Shown here: piece after piece, positions 34,782 through 45,356 of the stretch
Layout: every line of letters starts with the position of its first letter
How positions within the stretch are numbered: the stretch's first letter is position 1
NCBI GenBank assembly: GCA_009733775.1
Contig: WOGZ01000032.1
Coordinates: forward strand, 1 to 64,000
Reading direction: 5' to 3'
Origin: Alectoria sarmentosa
Lineage: Eukaryota > Ascomycota > Lecanoromycetes > Lecanorales > Parmeliaceae
Length of the DNA stretch: 64,000 bases
Made by a program: the position numbers and the translations under genes
Notes under the pieces: model-generated
Seen by the model: only the letters and a program-made list of their open reading frames with translations
Told to the model about the DNA's origin: nothing
The model's database searches: none

Positions 34782-35715
34782 ATGGTTTCAAAGCGCAAGT
34801 CAGTCACGTTCCATGAGAATGTCTCGATGGTCACCCCAAAAATCTTCGACGGGTTCACATCGCCCGCCCCGATCATCGCTGTGCCCACATCCGTGCCCCA
34901 ATCTCTCGAACTCGACCCCATGTATCTGACCTGGCTACGGTCGGCCACCAAAGCACAATACCCCTTTATCGTCAACGGAACGTTCGCCAAACATATTTAC
35001 CGTCAGAACTTCGATCTGCATCTCAACAATAAGCATTGCGGGAACGTCCAAGTCGCACAGGAGAGAGGTGCGGCAGTAACGGTATTGGCAGAGACATATG
35101 GCTCGTTGGGTTGGGGTAGTCTGTATAAGGAAGTAACCGAGGAAGCATGGGTGAAGAACTACAGAGTAGGGAATCCTAACTGTGTACTCGGATGGACGAG
35201 CTTGCTGAAAAGGATACTGAGTAGGAGATCTATCGATTTGATGGCTCAGATGAGAAGCTACTGGAGAAGATGGCCGCGGCCTACCATGAAGTGCGTGGTC
35301 AGAAACAGACGCTACGGGCTATGAGCTGACAGACATGCAGATCAAGCGCATCATCGCCGAAGAGAAACCAAAGGTACACTTCACTCAAGACGGCTCGACC
35401 TACAGCTCTATCTACAGCTCTCCATCGAACCCAAAATGGGAGGCATTCACGCAAGGCGGAGGAGCTCTCTCCACCCTGGATCTAGGCCCCGGTGGCGTAT
35501 GCGTGACCTTAGACCACGCAGCGAATGCCCCTTTTGACAAAGAGGAAGCTGTACCGTTCAGTCGGAAGAGTCGAGGCGGCAACGGAGACCAGAGGATGTT
35601 CGATACGGGAGCTGTAGCCAATGATTGTCGGACTGCGATGGCGAATGCAGGGACTGAGGGACGGATGTTCTGGGCAGGGCCTGGACAGAGCAGGCCCTGG
35701 TATCAGACTCGCTAG
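34782..35715 (+). CDS. Hypothetical protein
   Basis: Three exons are proposed: 34782-35183, 35225-35290 and 35341-35715, giving 280 aa. The introns are 41 bp and 50 bp; the second has a CTGAC branch and joins KMAAAYHE to IKRIIAEEKP in frame. Visible stretches include MVSKRKSVTFHENVSMVTPK, the Trp-containing segment YLTWLRSAT, IYRFDGSDEKLLEK and a Gly-rich C-terminal part with STLDLGPGGVCVTLDHAAN. No signal peptide, membrane segment or known domain is evident. The 41-bp intron is short but needed to keep a coding frame. Function unknown. Confidence 0.55.
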
Positions 35716-36182
35716 GGGGTACTATGCGTCATTGGATGATATTGCTAGTCTGTGCGTGAGATAGTGGAGGGTGTCGGTTGCTGGAGCATGTTAGGTTGCG
35801 AAAACCAGGCATGGGCGCAAGACAGTGCATAAGAGTCGTAAAGAAGTATCTTTAATGCGAGGGAGATAGTCGAGGCCAGGTTATTAGTATCTTCTCCACT
35901 CATTACTGAAGCATGTATGAATGCGAGAGCAACTGGCGAATCCCCTTCTTCCATACTTAGTGATGAAGTTCTACGATCATGAGCCTGATCTTAGCGCGTC
36001 AAGTTCTGGACTCGCCGCGGTGAATGCGTGTCTCAGCGCTTCGATACCCTAGAAAAACGCAGGATATTCCCATCTTCTTCCAACTTTATCTTGGCATCCT
36101 TATTCATCGTCCCGTCATTCTTTACTGCTCTACTACCGTCACGTACACCGCTTCGTTTACAGGAGCCGCGAACCTAGACGTC

Positions 36183-37327
36183 ATGGCGCCTACTCCTGCC
36201 TCGACGCTCGCGGCACTCGGAACGCTGTATGATGTGAACCCTACCTCCACCACCCCGCCTGGCTCTCCTTTACCGCCTATATCAACCATTCTATCTTCCA
36301 GCACTCCACCCTCCAACGCAGAGCAGTCCCCAGTCAAGGACACCAGCTGTGACGAGATCACCCAGGCTCTCAAGTCGCTCTTTCGCCGAAGCTCCGGGGT
36401 TGGGAAGAAGAAGATTCTCACGAAGCTGGACACGGATAGTGGGTTGGCTGGCAATAGCAAGGAGCTCTGTGAGCATTTGCTTGCTGTTAGGAAGGATGAG
36501 AAGGAGCAGGCCAAAGTGCGCGAGTACCCCGAGTGACCTCACAATGCAATTTGACTGGCGTACTGACCACAAGCCAGACAAGACGTCCAACGGACCACAC
36601 CCACTCGATTCAAGATACGTTGCTATGCTGAGATACCTCACTAGGGTGATCAGGTCTAGATTCTACGCTCACGTCACAGCTTCTGCCGCGATGGGGACGA
36701 AGTGTCACATAGACCATTGCACCAAAGAGGATCGTGACAATCAATATCATCACGAAGAACATGAACGCTGAATGTCGTTGCCACGCCATGCACCGTCTGT
36801 TCGAGACATACGGACGGCTTCCCGTCGCAAAGCACACGGACCAAGTCCTGCAGACCACCGACGAGAAGGAAGACCTGGCTCAGGATGTACAATGCAGGCT
36901 TCGGCCAGCTATTCCATCCCAAAGAGGTATGCTCACTAGAGACAGAAATCATCCGCGCACCCGAATCTGTTCAAGGAATTCTCGTCCAAAGCCAACGCAA
37001 AGGCCCGCCCAGGGGTTCTCCACCTCAGGCTTCAGTGTTCTCGAACAACCCACTGAGGTCAACGCGCAAGTACGCTCTGAGGGCACATATCCTGGTACAG
37101 ACGAGGAGTTCATGACCGTAACAGCGAAGACTTTGGCAGGGATGGGCTACCACTGCCATGGCCCATTTTGTTGGCAGTTGCTAATACTCCAGCAGGTCAA
37201 TGTTGCAGTGGACGCAGAGATGGAGAAGTCGCGCGTATTGCCTCTGATACACGTGTACGGAGACAAGCGTCTCACCAGGCATATCACGGATGGCTTCGAG
37301 GTGCTTTGTGCGAAAGGTGTGGAGTAG
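36183..37327 (+). CDS. Hypothetical protein, multi-exon model incomplete
   Basis: The first exon, 36183-36515 (MAPTPASTLAALGTLYDV, Pro/Ser/Thr-rich, then a Lys-rich segment GKKKILTKLD), looks coding. A donor at 36516 and an acceptor at 36573 with ACTGACC branch continue it in frame into PDKTSNGPHPL. After about 36640 frames switch and exons could not be joined with confidence. Frames with protein-like content lie at 36734-36880 (LFETYGRLPV) and end at 37327 (IHVYGDKRLTRHITDGFEVL). They may be later exons of this gene or a neighbouring one. If unspliced, exon 1 ends as a 117-aa protein at 36536. No family recognised. Confidence 0.35.
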
Positions 37328-37953
37328 GATACGATGCTCCTGGCGCGAATCGAAGTGACGATGGTGCATACTAAGATCGAAAGCATGATGGTTCCAGCAT
37401 GAATCGCGGAAATGTGTAGATCTGACCGGGATCGAGAATTCGCTTGAGCAAGGATATAGTAAGCAAGACTTCAGTATCGAACGAAGAGATAGGAGCTAAC
37501 GCAAAGCAACAGGACAATGGCTTTAGCATGGATCTGTGAGCAGTAGAATGGGTTTGGCTGACGATTTAGAGATAGGAGTTCAGATTAGCTACAACTTCAT
37601 CCTTTTTTCCATGTGCTAGTGATTCTAGCAGGCTGGCAGGTCGGCTCTTAAGACGTGCTTGGGCGGAGCATGCTGACTTGATTGGTGTTCTGGATGAGGA
37701 AGGAACGTTCTCGCGTTTGTTCGGCGCTAGAGTGTTTTGACCAGCTCACTTGATCGTATACAGCTGCCCTCGTAGGAACCGCGTCACCTTGCATGCTCGG
37801 AGGGTGAGTTGTCCCTTGGCGATGATGATGCAGCTGAATCTTGGACTGAGCTGGCTGGTGCGCTGTCGGCCGTAGCAAGCAGTTTGCTTTCGGCCGTTGC
37901 TGTTAGCTTCGCGATATACATAGGCTTCAGGTTTTCTGCGTTTCCAAGTCCTA

Positions 37954-39810
37954 CAGTGAATCCTGGTTGGAAGAACTTTTTGTCTAACGAGAGCCTGGTC
38001 TTAAAATTTTACAATAAATCTTGGTTGTAAGAACTTTTCGCTTAACGCTAGTCTGGTTGTAAGAACATCCAATCTATGGAAAACTCTAGTTTCCCGGCCT
38101 CAGAGAGCTCAGGAAGGAGGTCACCAGCCGGGCTTGGCCAGGGTCCTTCTGGGTCCCAGGGCCCAATCCCGACTCTAGAGCCGAAACAACGTCGCCATGC
38201 TATCACTGATGAAGAGCGAAAGGATCTTCGCGTACATAAACAAGCACTGATGCAAGAGAACGGTGAAGCTACCACTAGTCAAATGATTGAGTTTTTTAAC
38301 AGCAGATACGGCAGGGTCCTCCATCCGTCCATCATTTCCAAAAGCCTTTCCGATAGATTCAAGCACCTCGATGAAGAAGACCGCCCTCTACATCCTGAGT
38401 CCAAAAAACATCGGAAATCTTATTGGCCGGATCTCGACGCCGCTGTCTTTTCTTGGCAACAGCAAATGCTCAAGAAGAAAAGAACAGTTACCAACGAGGC
38501 TCTCAAGGGCGTAGCCAAGAAACTCTTCCATCAACTCCCTCAATATCACGACGTAGAGCCCCCTAAATTTTCATCTGGCTGGTTGGAGGGCTACAAAGCT
38601 CGGTACAACATCCGAAACCCTATTCGCCATAACGAGTTCGGTGCTGTAGGCCAAGCAGCCAAAGAAGAAGAGCTCAAGGACCTTCGTGAGCAATTGAAGA
38701 ACTATAAGCGCGAGGATATTTTCAATATGGACGAAACGGCTCTTTTCTGGAAGCTGAGCCCCGATGCTACTCTCGCGAGTGAAAGCCGGGCTAGCGGTAA
38801 ACTAGAAAAGGCTCAGATTACCGTCACTCTCGCTTGTAACGCCACAGGCACGCGAAAACTCCCACCATGGATCATTGGAAAGGCTCAAACTCCTCGAAGC
38901 CTCCTCCGTTCTGGTGTTCACGTGGAGAACTTTCCGATGGTGTGGCGATACAATGGAAAGGCTTGGATGACAGGACTAATGTTTGAGGAATACCTTCGAT
39001 GGTTTGACGAGCAAATGGCTGGTCTGAAGGTGTGCCTTCTTATTGATCAACTTGTTGCTCATACAGATGGCATCGTTTTCCTACCCTCGGAACGTCCTGA
39101 AGGTCTTACAAATACTACCGTCATTTTCCTCCCTGTCAAACCCACATCTTTTTGTCAGCCATTGGAACAAGGGATCATTCAATCATGGAAGGCTCATTAT
39201 AGAAAGCGATGGCTGACATACATGTGCAACAAATATGATGCGGGCAAAAATCCCATGAAGTCAATGAATGTACTACAGGCTATTCGGTGGGGAATTGCCG
39301 CATGGGAGGACGTCACACCTACAACAATTCGGAATTGCTGGATCAGAACAGGTGTACTGGGACCCAAGGCTGGTCCCCAGACTGAGGGATGGAAGGTCCA
39401 GGTCGCCGATGATGATGAAATATTCAATGAGACCATGACTCAAATGGAGCAGCAGATCGAATCTCTCACAAAGCGAAAACGCGTCAAATCAGGCATGAAT
39501 ATCGCCACCTTCGTTAACCCCGTTGAGGAGATAGTAGAGGACAATGACGATGACGATGATCTCTTCGTAGAATCACTTGTCGAAATATACAGCACGGGTG
39601 GAGTCCAACGGGATCACGAGACTGATGAGGAAGATGTCGCTGAAGCGCTTATCGAAGACAAAGAGGCTTTGGAGCTATTGTCACGTCTACGTTTGTATGA
39701 AGAACAACAAAAAGACGGCGATGAGGTGATTATTTTACAGCTCAACAAGTATGAGAGCGAGATATGGGCGCGGGAGACGGGGTAGGGAGGAAGTGGTTCT
39801 AAAGTGACGT
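37954..39810 (+). mobile_element. pogo/Fot1-type DNA transposon, borders uncertain
   Basis: The intact transposase gene is preceded by TA at 37952 and CAGTGAATCC at 37954, a plausible pogo-type terminus. Three related subterminal copies of a TGGTTG.AAGAAC motif lie between 37965 and 38070. No matching inverted end was found to the right; instead a degenerate tandem array begins soon after the stop codon. The right end may be lost or lie further away, so the borders are tentative. Confidence 0.45.
38076..39785 (+). CDS. pogo/Fot1-type (Tigger-like) transposase, intact
   Basis: Intronless 569-aa frame with no RIP damage. An N-terminal basic/HTH region is followed by a CENP-B-type HTH (YWPDLDAAVFSW, then SGWLEGYKARYNI) around residues 110-180. 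The DDE domain has FNMDETALFW (Asp219), CLLIDQLVAH (Asp324) and FCQPLEQGII (Glu364). Most pogo/Fot1 transposases have Asp at the third site (QPLDQG), so the triad here is D-D-E. The C-terminal ~130 residues are acidic, with a run of Asp near residue 490 and a leucine-rich coiled-coil-like end. The protein would cut and paste its own element at TA sites. No partner copy is in this window. Confidence 0.9.
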   Translation: MENSSFPASESSGRRSPAGLGQGPSGSQGPIPTLEPKQRRHAITDEERKDLRVHKQALMQENGEATTSQMIEFFNSRYGRVLHPSIISKSLSDRFKHLDEEDRPLHPESKKHRKSYWPDLDAAVFSWQQQMLKKKRTVTNEALKGVAKKLFHQLPQYHDVEPPKFSSGWLEGYKARYNIRNPIRHNEFGAVGQAAKEEELKDLREQLKNYKREDIFNMDETALFWKLSPDATLASESRASGKLEKAQITVTLACNATGTRKLPPWIIGKAQTPRSLLRSGVHVENFPMVWRYNGKAWMTGLMFEEYLRWFDEQMAGLKVCLLIDQLVAHTDGIVFLPSERPEGLTNTTVIFLPVKPTSFCQPLEQGIIQSWKAHYRKRWLTYMCNKYDAGKNPMKSMNVLQAIRWGIAAWEDVTPTTIRNCWIRTGVLGPKAGPQTEGWKVQVADDDEIFNETMTQMEQQIESLTKRKRVKSGMNIATFVNPVEEIVEDNDDDDDLFVESLVEIYSTGGVQRDHETDEEDVAEALIEDKEALELLSRLRLYEEQQKDGDEVIILQLNKYESEIWARETG

Positions 39811-39829
39811 TCATTCGGGATATTCCCGA

Positions 39830-40440
39830 CTAAACAAGATTCTATCGAATATCCTCTCTCGTTCACGACCGCAAAGATTGATTGGAATTGGTAGAAAGAC
39901 GTTCTAAAAGCGGGTTTCGTTCGGGTCAAGTACCAATGAACCGTATCCATTTTCCACTTCTTCGACACTGGATATGTTAATTAGAATGAAGAATCAACCT
40001 GTCAAAGCTCGCTGTAGCTGGGAGAATTCCGCCGAACTATGACTCCCCTCGCTTCTTCAAGGCTAAAAATTGTGATGGTATGAGGAGAAAGGTATTGTCA
40101 AGGGGCTTCATCCGGGACGATCCCCTATGAATCATATCCCTTCCTCGTTCCTTCCAGGCTGGAAATGTTAATCAGGATATGTAGAAGACCCTTTCATAGC
40201 TAGCGTTGTTTGGGGTAGTTGCTAATGAAACGTCACACTCTCTCTCGTTGCTCTGAGATCGAAAACGTCGAGCAGGATGGATATGGAAGAATCCCTTTGA
40301 AGTTGCAGTAATCCGGGATGATTTTCAACGAATGGTGAACGGGTCGGAAAGGGAAGAAGAGGTCTCGAAGGCCGCTGTGTTTGGGATCAATCTCAACAAA
40401 TCGTGACTTATACTACGCCTTCGATGCTACAACTTAAAAG
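39830..40440. repeat. Degenerate tandem array, ~94-100 bp unit
   Basis: About six diverged units can be lined up on a shared ...CTTC..CAAGGCTGGAAATGTTAATCAGGAT-like core. Anchor positions are about 39869, 39969, 40063, 40159 and 40259, with a possible further unit ending near 40440. Spacing is 94-100 bp. It starts right after the transposase stop and ends at the AT-rich core. Confidence 0.65.
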
Positions 40441-40449
40441 TGATCGCGA

Positions 40450-41430
40450 GATCGTTTTTTTCATCGGTTAATTCCTTATAAATAAAAATATATATAAATA
40501 TTGTGAATATTAATTTTTCGATTCATGTTAATTTAATAAAGAAATTAAATATATAGTTAAAATATAATATTATAAAATAAAAAATAACATGTTGATAAAA
40601 TTTAATAAAAATCATTTTTACTTAATTAATTTTTTATTCATAATTTAAATAATTAATATACGTTTTTTAATATAAAATGTTTATATAAAAGTTAAATTAT
40701 TTAATTCTTTATTATAAAGTAATTGAATTTTTAATTAATTAATTATAATATATTAATTAACATTTATATTAATATTAATATAAAATAATATATAATAATA
40801 TAAAATAATATAAAATAATATAAAATAATATAAAATAACATAAAATAACATAAAATTAAAATATAAAATTATTAAATTATAATTAATTTAATTTAAATTA
40901 AATTATTATAATAAACGAGAAAGTAATTAATTAACAAATTTATATAATAATTATATAATACGTTAATATTTATTTAATATAATTTTTAAATATATTTATA
41001 ATATTTTATATAAAATATTTAAGAAAAAAAAATATATATAAAATGAAGAATTGAAAAAATTAATAAAAAGATTTTTTTTTGTTAATAATAAAAACGTTTA
41101 AATTTTCATTTTATTTTAAATGAAGTTATTATTATTATTATTATATAATAATTAAATTAATTAATAAATTAATTGCGTAAAATATAATAGCATTTAATTT
41201 TTATATTTTTTTAAAATATAAAATTATTAACATTGTTTCGAAAGAGAATATATTAATTAAAATAAAAATAAAGTTTTTTAAAATAATAGCATTTAAAACA
41301 TTTTTTCGAAAGATACAATTTATTTTAAATTTTGATTTTTTTCGAAATCGAAAATAATTATTAAAGAAGAGAAAAAATTCATTTAATATAAAAGCGTTTC
41401 GGCTCTTTCTCTTAAAAAGACAACTCGTTT
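40450..41430. other. AT-rich core between two tandem arrays
   Basis: Almost pure A/T with very few CpG, unlike the other AT-rich blocks in the window, which are rich in CGAT/ACGA words. It contains a 10-bp microsatellite (ATAATATAAA-type) at about 40790-40855. No transposon protein motif could be read in any frame I tried. Confidence 0.55.
40790..40855. repeat. AT-only minisatellite, 10-bp unit
   Basis: The word TAAAATAATA is repeated about four times, followed by TAAAATAACA variants. Confidence 0.7.
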
Positions 41431-41539
41431 AAAACTTTAAACCCCTTCGCGGTCGAAAAAGTCAAATAAAGTAAAATTAAGTCACCTCAAAAACAACTAT
41501 GTTCGGGATTTTCACCCCTAAAGCATGTTTCTTTTGACT

Positions 41540-42065
41540 ACTCTCACCCTTTCGAAGCGGGAAATTCTTACACTTTACTGCTTCAAGTCTTCAGGTGTGC
41601 ACACTTTTAGGGGAAATAGCCTAAAGAGCTGGTTGTTTGTGCTAGAGCTTACCCTTTGAAGGATTATAACATTTATATAATACGGCGTTAAGTTTTCCAA
41701 TCTTGCACACTTTTAGGAGAAACAGCCCAAAGAGCTCGTTATTTGTGCTAGAGCTTACCCTTTAAAGGATTACAGAATTTACATTTCACGGCTCTAAGTC
41801 TTCCAATTTTGCACATTTTTAGGGGAAATAGCCCAAAGAGCTGGTTGTTTGTGCTAGAGCTTACCCCTTGAGGGACTACAATATTTATATTATACGGCGT
41901 TAAGTTTTCCAATCTTGCACACTTTTAGGGGAAACAGCCCAAAGAGCTCGTTATTTGTGCCAGAGCTTACCCCTTAAAGGATTACAAAATTTACATTTCA
42001 GAACTCTAAGCCTTCCAGTTCTGCACACTTTTAGGGGAAACAACCCAAACGAGTTGGCTGTACAT
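41540..42065 (+). repeat. 106-bp satellite with 212-bp A-B dimer period
   Basis: The word ACACTTTTAG (once ACATTTTTAG) recurs at 41601, 41707, 41813, 41919 and 42025, exactly 106 bp apart. Alternate units share private variants. Units at 41601 and 41813 have GAAATAGCC, GAGCTGGTTGTTTG and TACGGCGTTAAG. Units at 41707 and 41919 have GAAACAGCCC, GAGCTCGTTATTTG and ACATTTCA. So it is a two-unit higher-order repeat. A partial, more diverged unit precedes it from about 41500. Confidence 0.9.
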
Positions 42066-42295
42066 ATTAGAATGTACCGCTCGAAGCATACAAAATGTGA
42101 AAAGTTCAAGCTTATTTCATTCAGAGTGGAGTTGTTTTTAGGCTACATCCCTATGCAAATACAAATATCTCCGGCAACGACCCCGACACGCAGCCACATA
42201 CGCCGGAAATGTGACCGAAAAAAACGGCCATCCATGGCATACATGAAATACGCTAGCAGACTCTACGACTGCAGGGTGCCGAAAAGGGTGCGGAA

Positions 42296-42887
42296 TCACG
42301 CTAGCTTGCACAGTGGCGGAAGAGCGCCAATGACGGGGAAGACCGAACTCCAGGCTCTGCTGCTTTCCTGCATGGCGAAGATCGACGGTCTGCGGGAATC
42401 GATGTAGACGATGAACTGCAGGGGGGGCTCGCGGTTGCGGTCGTCGGCCCACATCTAGAAAAGATTGTTAGGCACCGGGCTCTCTGGCATCGTCGCTGCG
42501 GGGGCGTACCTTGTAGAATTTGATCCAGAGCGTGCCTCTGTCGTCCGGGCCCCCGTACACCACCCCGAGCGGACCGTATTGGCGGAGAATGTATTCCTGA
42601 CAGGCTGGGCGTCAAGGTTTTTTCTCGGGCATTGTTTCGGAGAAGGACAGCGGTGCACTTACGATGGCATCACAGAGCGCGTTCATGTCGCCGAATTTGA
42701 CTCGCAGATGACGGTACTCTGGGAGGGCGAGGGTGTCGATGCTCGGAAGGGCCGTGGGCATGGTTCTCAGCGCTTTGAGTTGTCTCATGAGATCGAAGAC
42801 GGTGCCTTGGACCCAGTGTGGTCGTGTTCTCACGTTGAAGATGGGCTCCCACGACCTGGTGCTGATGGTATCTTGTACGTACAACAT
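42296..42887 (-). CDS. Unnamed YGPL-exon family protein, member 1
   Basis: Exons: 42663-42887, 42510-42596, 42296-42454; 156 aa; introns 66 and 55 bp with GTAAGT and GTACGC donors. Family function unknown. Exon 2 is 87 nt, phase 0 at both ends, and encodes YILRQYGPLGVVYGG and LWIKFYK. Two other genes in this window (57954-59077 and 59396-60072) have an exon of identical length and phase with the same YGPL...Y.G...W pattern. Exon 1 is Leu/Arg-rich (TVFDLMRQLKALRTMP). Exon 3 has PPLQFIVYIDSRRPS. No signal peptide or membrane helix. The start may lie further upstream, since the frame stays open for about 35 codons. It lies 230 bp from the 106-bp satellite. Confidence 0.65.
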
Positions 42888-44774
42888 GCTGGAAGAAGAT
42901 GATGGAGAAAGTGTTGGAGACTGTAGCTTGGACGATAGATGAGGCGCTGTATGAAAGGAGGTTTTCTTGCTGCTTCAAGTGGACTTGGAAGGATGGGAAG
43001 GATAAGGAAGCCTTCATATACTATTCCACACGGCAGTTTCATACTTGGTCATCGTCATCAGAAAGAACCGAGGCAATTGTCTCTTAGCGCTGTCGCGGCG
43101 GTGAGTCGGATTGTCACGGGGGATGAATCAGGTGGCTCGACATACTGCATCTTGTTGTCGCCACCGATGTACTCCGGTATCATGTAGCATCGGCTACTGA
43201 TCACAGGACGTCTTGGAGCTCTTAGACTAAGGAGTCCATGCAGGATATGATACTCGCACGGCCGACAAGTTTTTATGTCCACCAGTAATAGTTTACCAAC
43301 CTTGGACCGACCATTTAACGGCCTTTAGAATTCGACAAAAATCAGCTATACATGCAAGAAGACACTTTCCCTTCCGTCTGGTGAAGAGATCAAGAAATCC
43401 GAGCTGGTACATGGTTTTTGAAAAAAATGAAGTCGTCTTGGACTTTCGGAGAATATTTCAGGGCAAGGATCGGCACATGTAACCATGCATGGGTCAGAAT
43501 CTTACTGGTGGACTAAACATTCGACGATCTCTCTAGCAGCGGCTACCTGCATAATGGATGTGGGTGCTGCTGCCCAGGAGTCGGCACTAGTGGAGGTCGG
43601 AGCCGAAACCTAATGCCTCTTTGATCTTGCATCAAAAGGTTCGGGTACCGGACTCTCCCGGATGTCGCCATTCCCAAAGGATTGGTTCAAATGTCTCACT
43701 CAGCGCCCTAGACCGAAAGAAGCATGTGTTAAGATATTCAAGAAAGCATTGCATTCTCTCTTTTCCAAATTCCAGCCGAGTCCAAGCAAGGCTTAGCGTC
43801 AGTTTCGTCCGAAGGGCTCAGGAGACCCCCTCAAGGGATAGTAGAGGCACGAGAATGAGAGCACCAACATGAGGACCATGTGAGTACTTCCAGAGGAAAG
43901 CGGAAAGGTAACTGGTCTGAGGATACCCGCGATAAGCGCAGCCGCGAGCTAAGTGGTGGCACAGTCTTCTCTCAAGCTCTCGACAAGATGTGAGAGAACA
44001 AGTGGCGTGCGCCTGAGGAGATCTTGCAGTTGTGATAGAGGGTTTTGCGCTTGGTGTTCCATCCCATCTTTGCGAAGACAGGGAGACCTATGGCTGGGGA
44101 GCCTCGTTGAGCCCAATAGCGTATCGTGTACGGCTTTTTGTCTTCAGAGCATTGAGCGTGGACCGAGCCAAGAGGCCTTGCCTGCCCTGCCTGATATTTA
44201 AGAACCTGATAAGGCGTGATAGACTCTCTGTGACCTATTCTAGCTTCTACGATAAATGAGATGAGGGGCACAAAATCTAAACTTCTGGGCTCATGCATCC
44301 CACGTATCTATGCTCATCACGGCCCTTAATCAAAACCTCCAGTGATCAGTGTTCCCTCGCTCCATCATGTCTAAGCTTCGTTTGCTGCATTAAGTGAAAG
44401 GGTCCACCTTTCTTTTTAGCCTATAGAAAGTCATCTTTTCATACCAATCCTTTATAAGCTTTGCAAACTTCTCAGCGACCCCATCATTACTGCTGTGTTG
44501 GCTCCTTTGGATGCATTGGCCCGTGTCACAATTGCTGTGGCACGACAAATCAATCCATATTATCCATGCGGGATTGCCTTTCGCTCTCTGGAGATTTACT
44601 GCGGCATCTGCAGATCACCGGAACATTTGGAGTTTGCTTTTGCCGGGGTTTGCTATGTTTTCCTTGACAGCCACGTCAGATTATTTGTTCTCGAGTCTTT
44701 GAAATACTTCTTGCGCATACCCTCTGACTGCGTTCTCCTCCCTGTATTTTTGAATTTCAACCCTGGTAGTATTC
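42888..44774. other. Intergenic
   Basis: Short frames at 43058-43282, 43621-43872 and 43972-44298 have no recognised domain or splice partners. One reverse copy of the CGGGAGAGTCC motif seen at 7.46 and 8.42 kb lies at about 43650-43660. The 44.3-44.77 kb part is T-rich and should hold the promoter of the next gene. Confidence 0.4.
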
Positions 44775-45356
44775 ATGGCTTCGTACTCGTCTGAAAACAC
44801 CGAACCCGAGAGATGGGCAAAGATAGTCGAGGGGGCGGAAACTGGTCGTCATCCAGAAATTATGGTTGATGAGGGAAAACTCGTTGCCGTTTCCATGCCC
44901 TGTCTCAAAGGAGCCAGGATCCAGAGTTTTCTGGCTGATGTCTTCAAAGATGGCGACAACGAATGGTTCCACCCCGCCAGTGACTCTATTAAATCAAGCA
45001 AAGGGAAAGCGGCCGATGATGGACGCCCCGAGAGTAGCAAGAAGAAGTTGAACACTACACAGCAACGTGCGAATGCTCGGCAGGAAAAGAAAGATATGGG
45101 ATTGGTAAAATCCAGAGCAGAACGGTCCAAGGACGACTACTCACCGTCAGAATGGCAAAGAATTGCGAAGAAAGCGAGTGAGAAATTCGCCAAGGGCGTG
45201 ATTCTCGAAGGAGGAAAGCTTGTTGCGACTGGGTTTTCTACAGGCGATGCCTCAAACAAGCTCGACATGTTCGTGGAGCTTGCGCTTGGGAATGGTACGT
45301 CAGAGTTTGGTCATCTTGAGATGAAAGGGGCTGCACGTTTGAGACGGCACTCGTGA
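44775..45356 (+). CDS. Hypothetical protein with internal duplication
   Basis: Single-exon frame of 193 aa, family not recognised. Two ~40-residue segments resemble each other: residues about 28-66 (EIMVDEGKLVAVSMP ... FKDGDNEWFH) and about 145-185 (GVILEGGKLVATGFS ... LGNGTSEFGH). They are separated by a Lys/Glu/Ser-rich, probably disordered or coiled linker (SSKKKLNTTQQRANARQEKK). The repeated unit has a GKLVA strand and a G(D/N)..E(F/W)..H end. No signal peptide or membrane helix, so it is probably intracellular. The ATG context (TTCATGGCTT) is reasonable. Confidence 0.6.
   Translation: MASYSSENTEPERWAKIVEGAETGRHPEIMVDEGKLVAVSMPCLKGARIQSFLADVFKDGDNEWFHPASDSIKSSKGKAADDGRPESSKKKLNTTQQRANARQEKKDMGLVKSRAERSKDDYSPSEWQRIAKKASEKFAKGVILEGGKLVATGFSTGDASNKLDMFVELALGNGTSEFGHLEMKGAARLRRHS

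Noticed and set aside
41540..42065. CRISPR-like array
   Set aside because: The whole 106-bp unit repeats without unique spacers, the host is a fungus, and the structure is that of a satellite.
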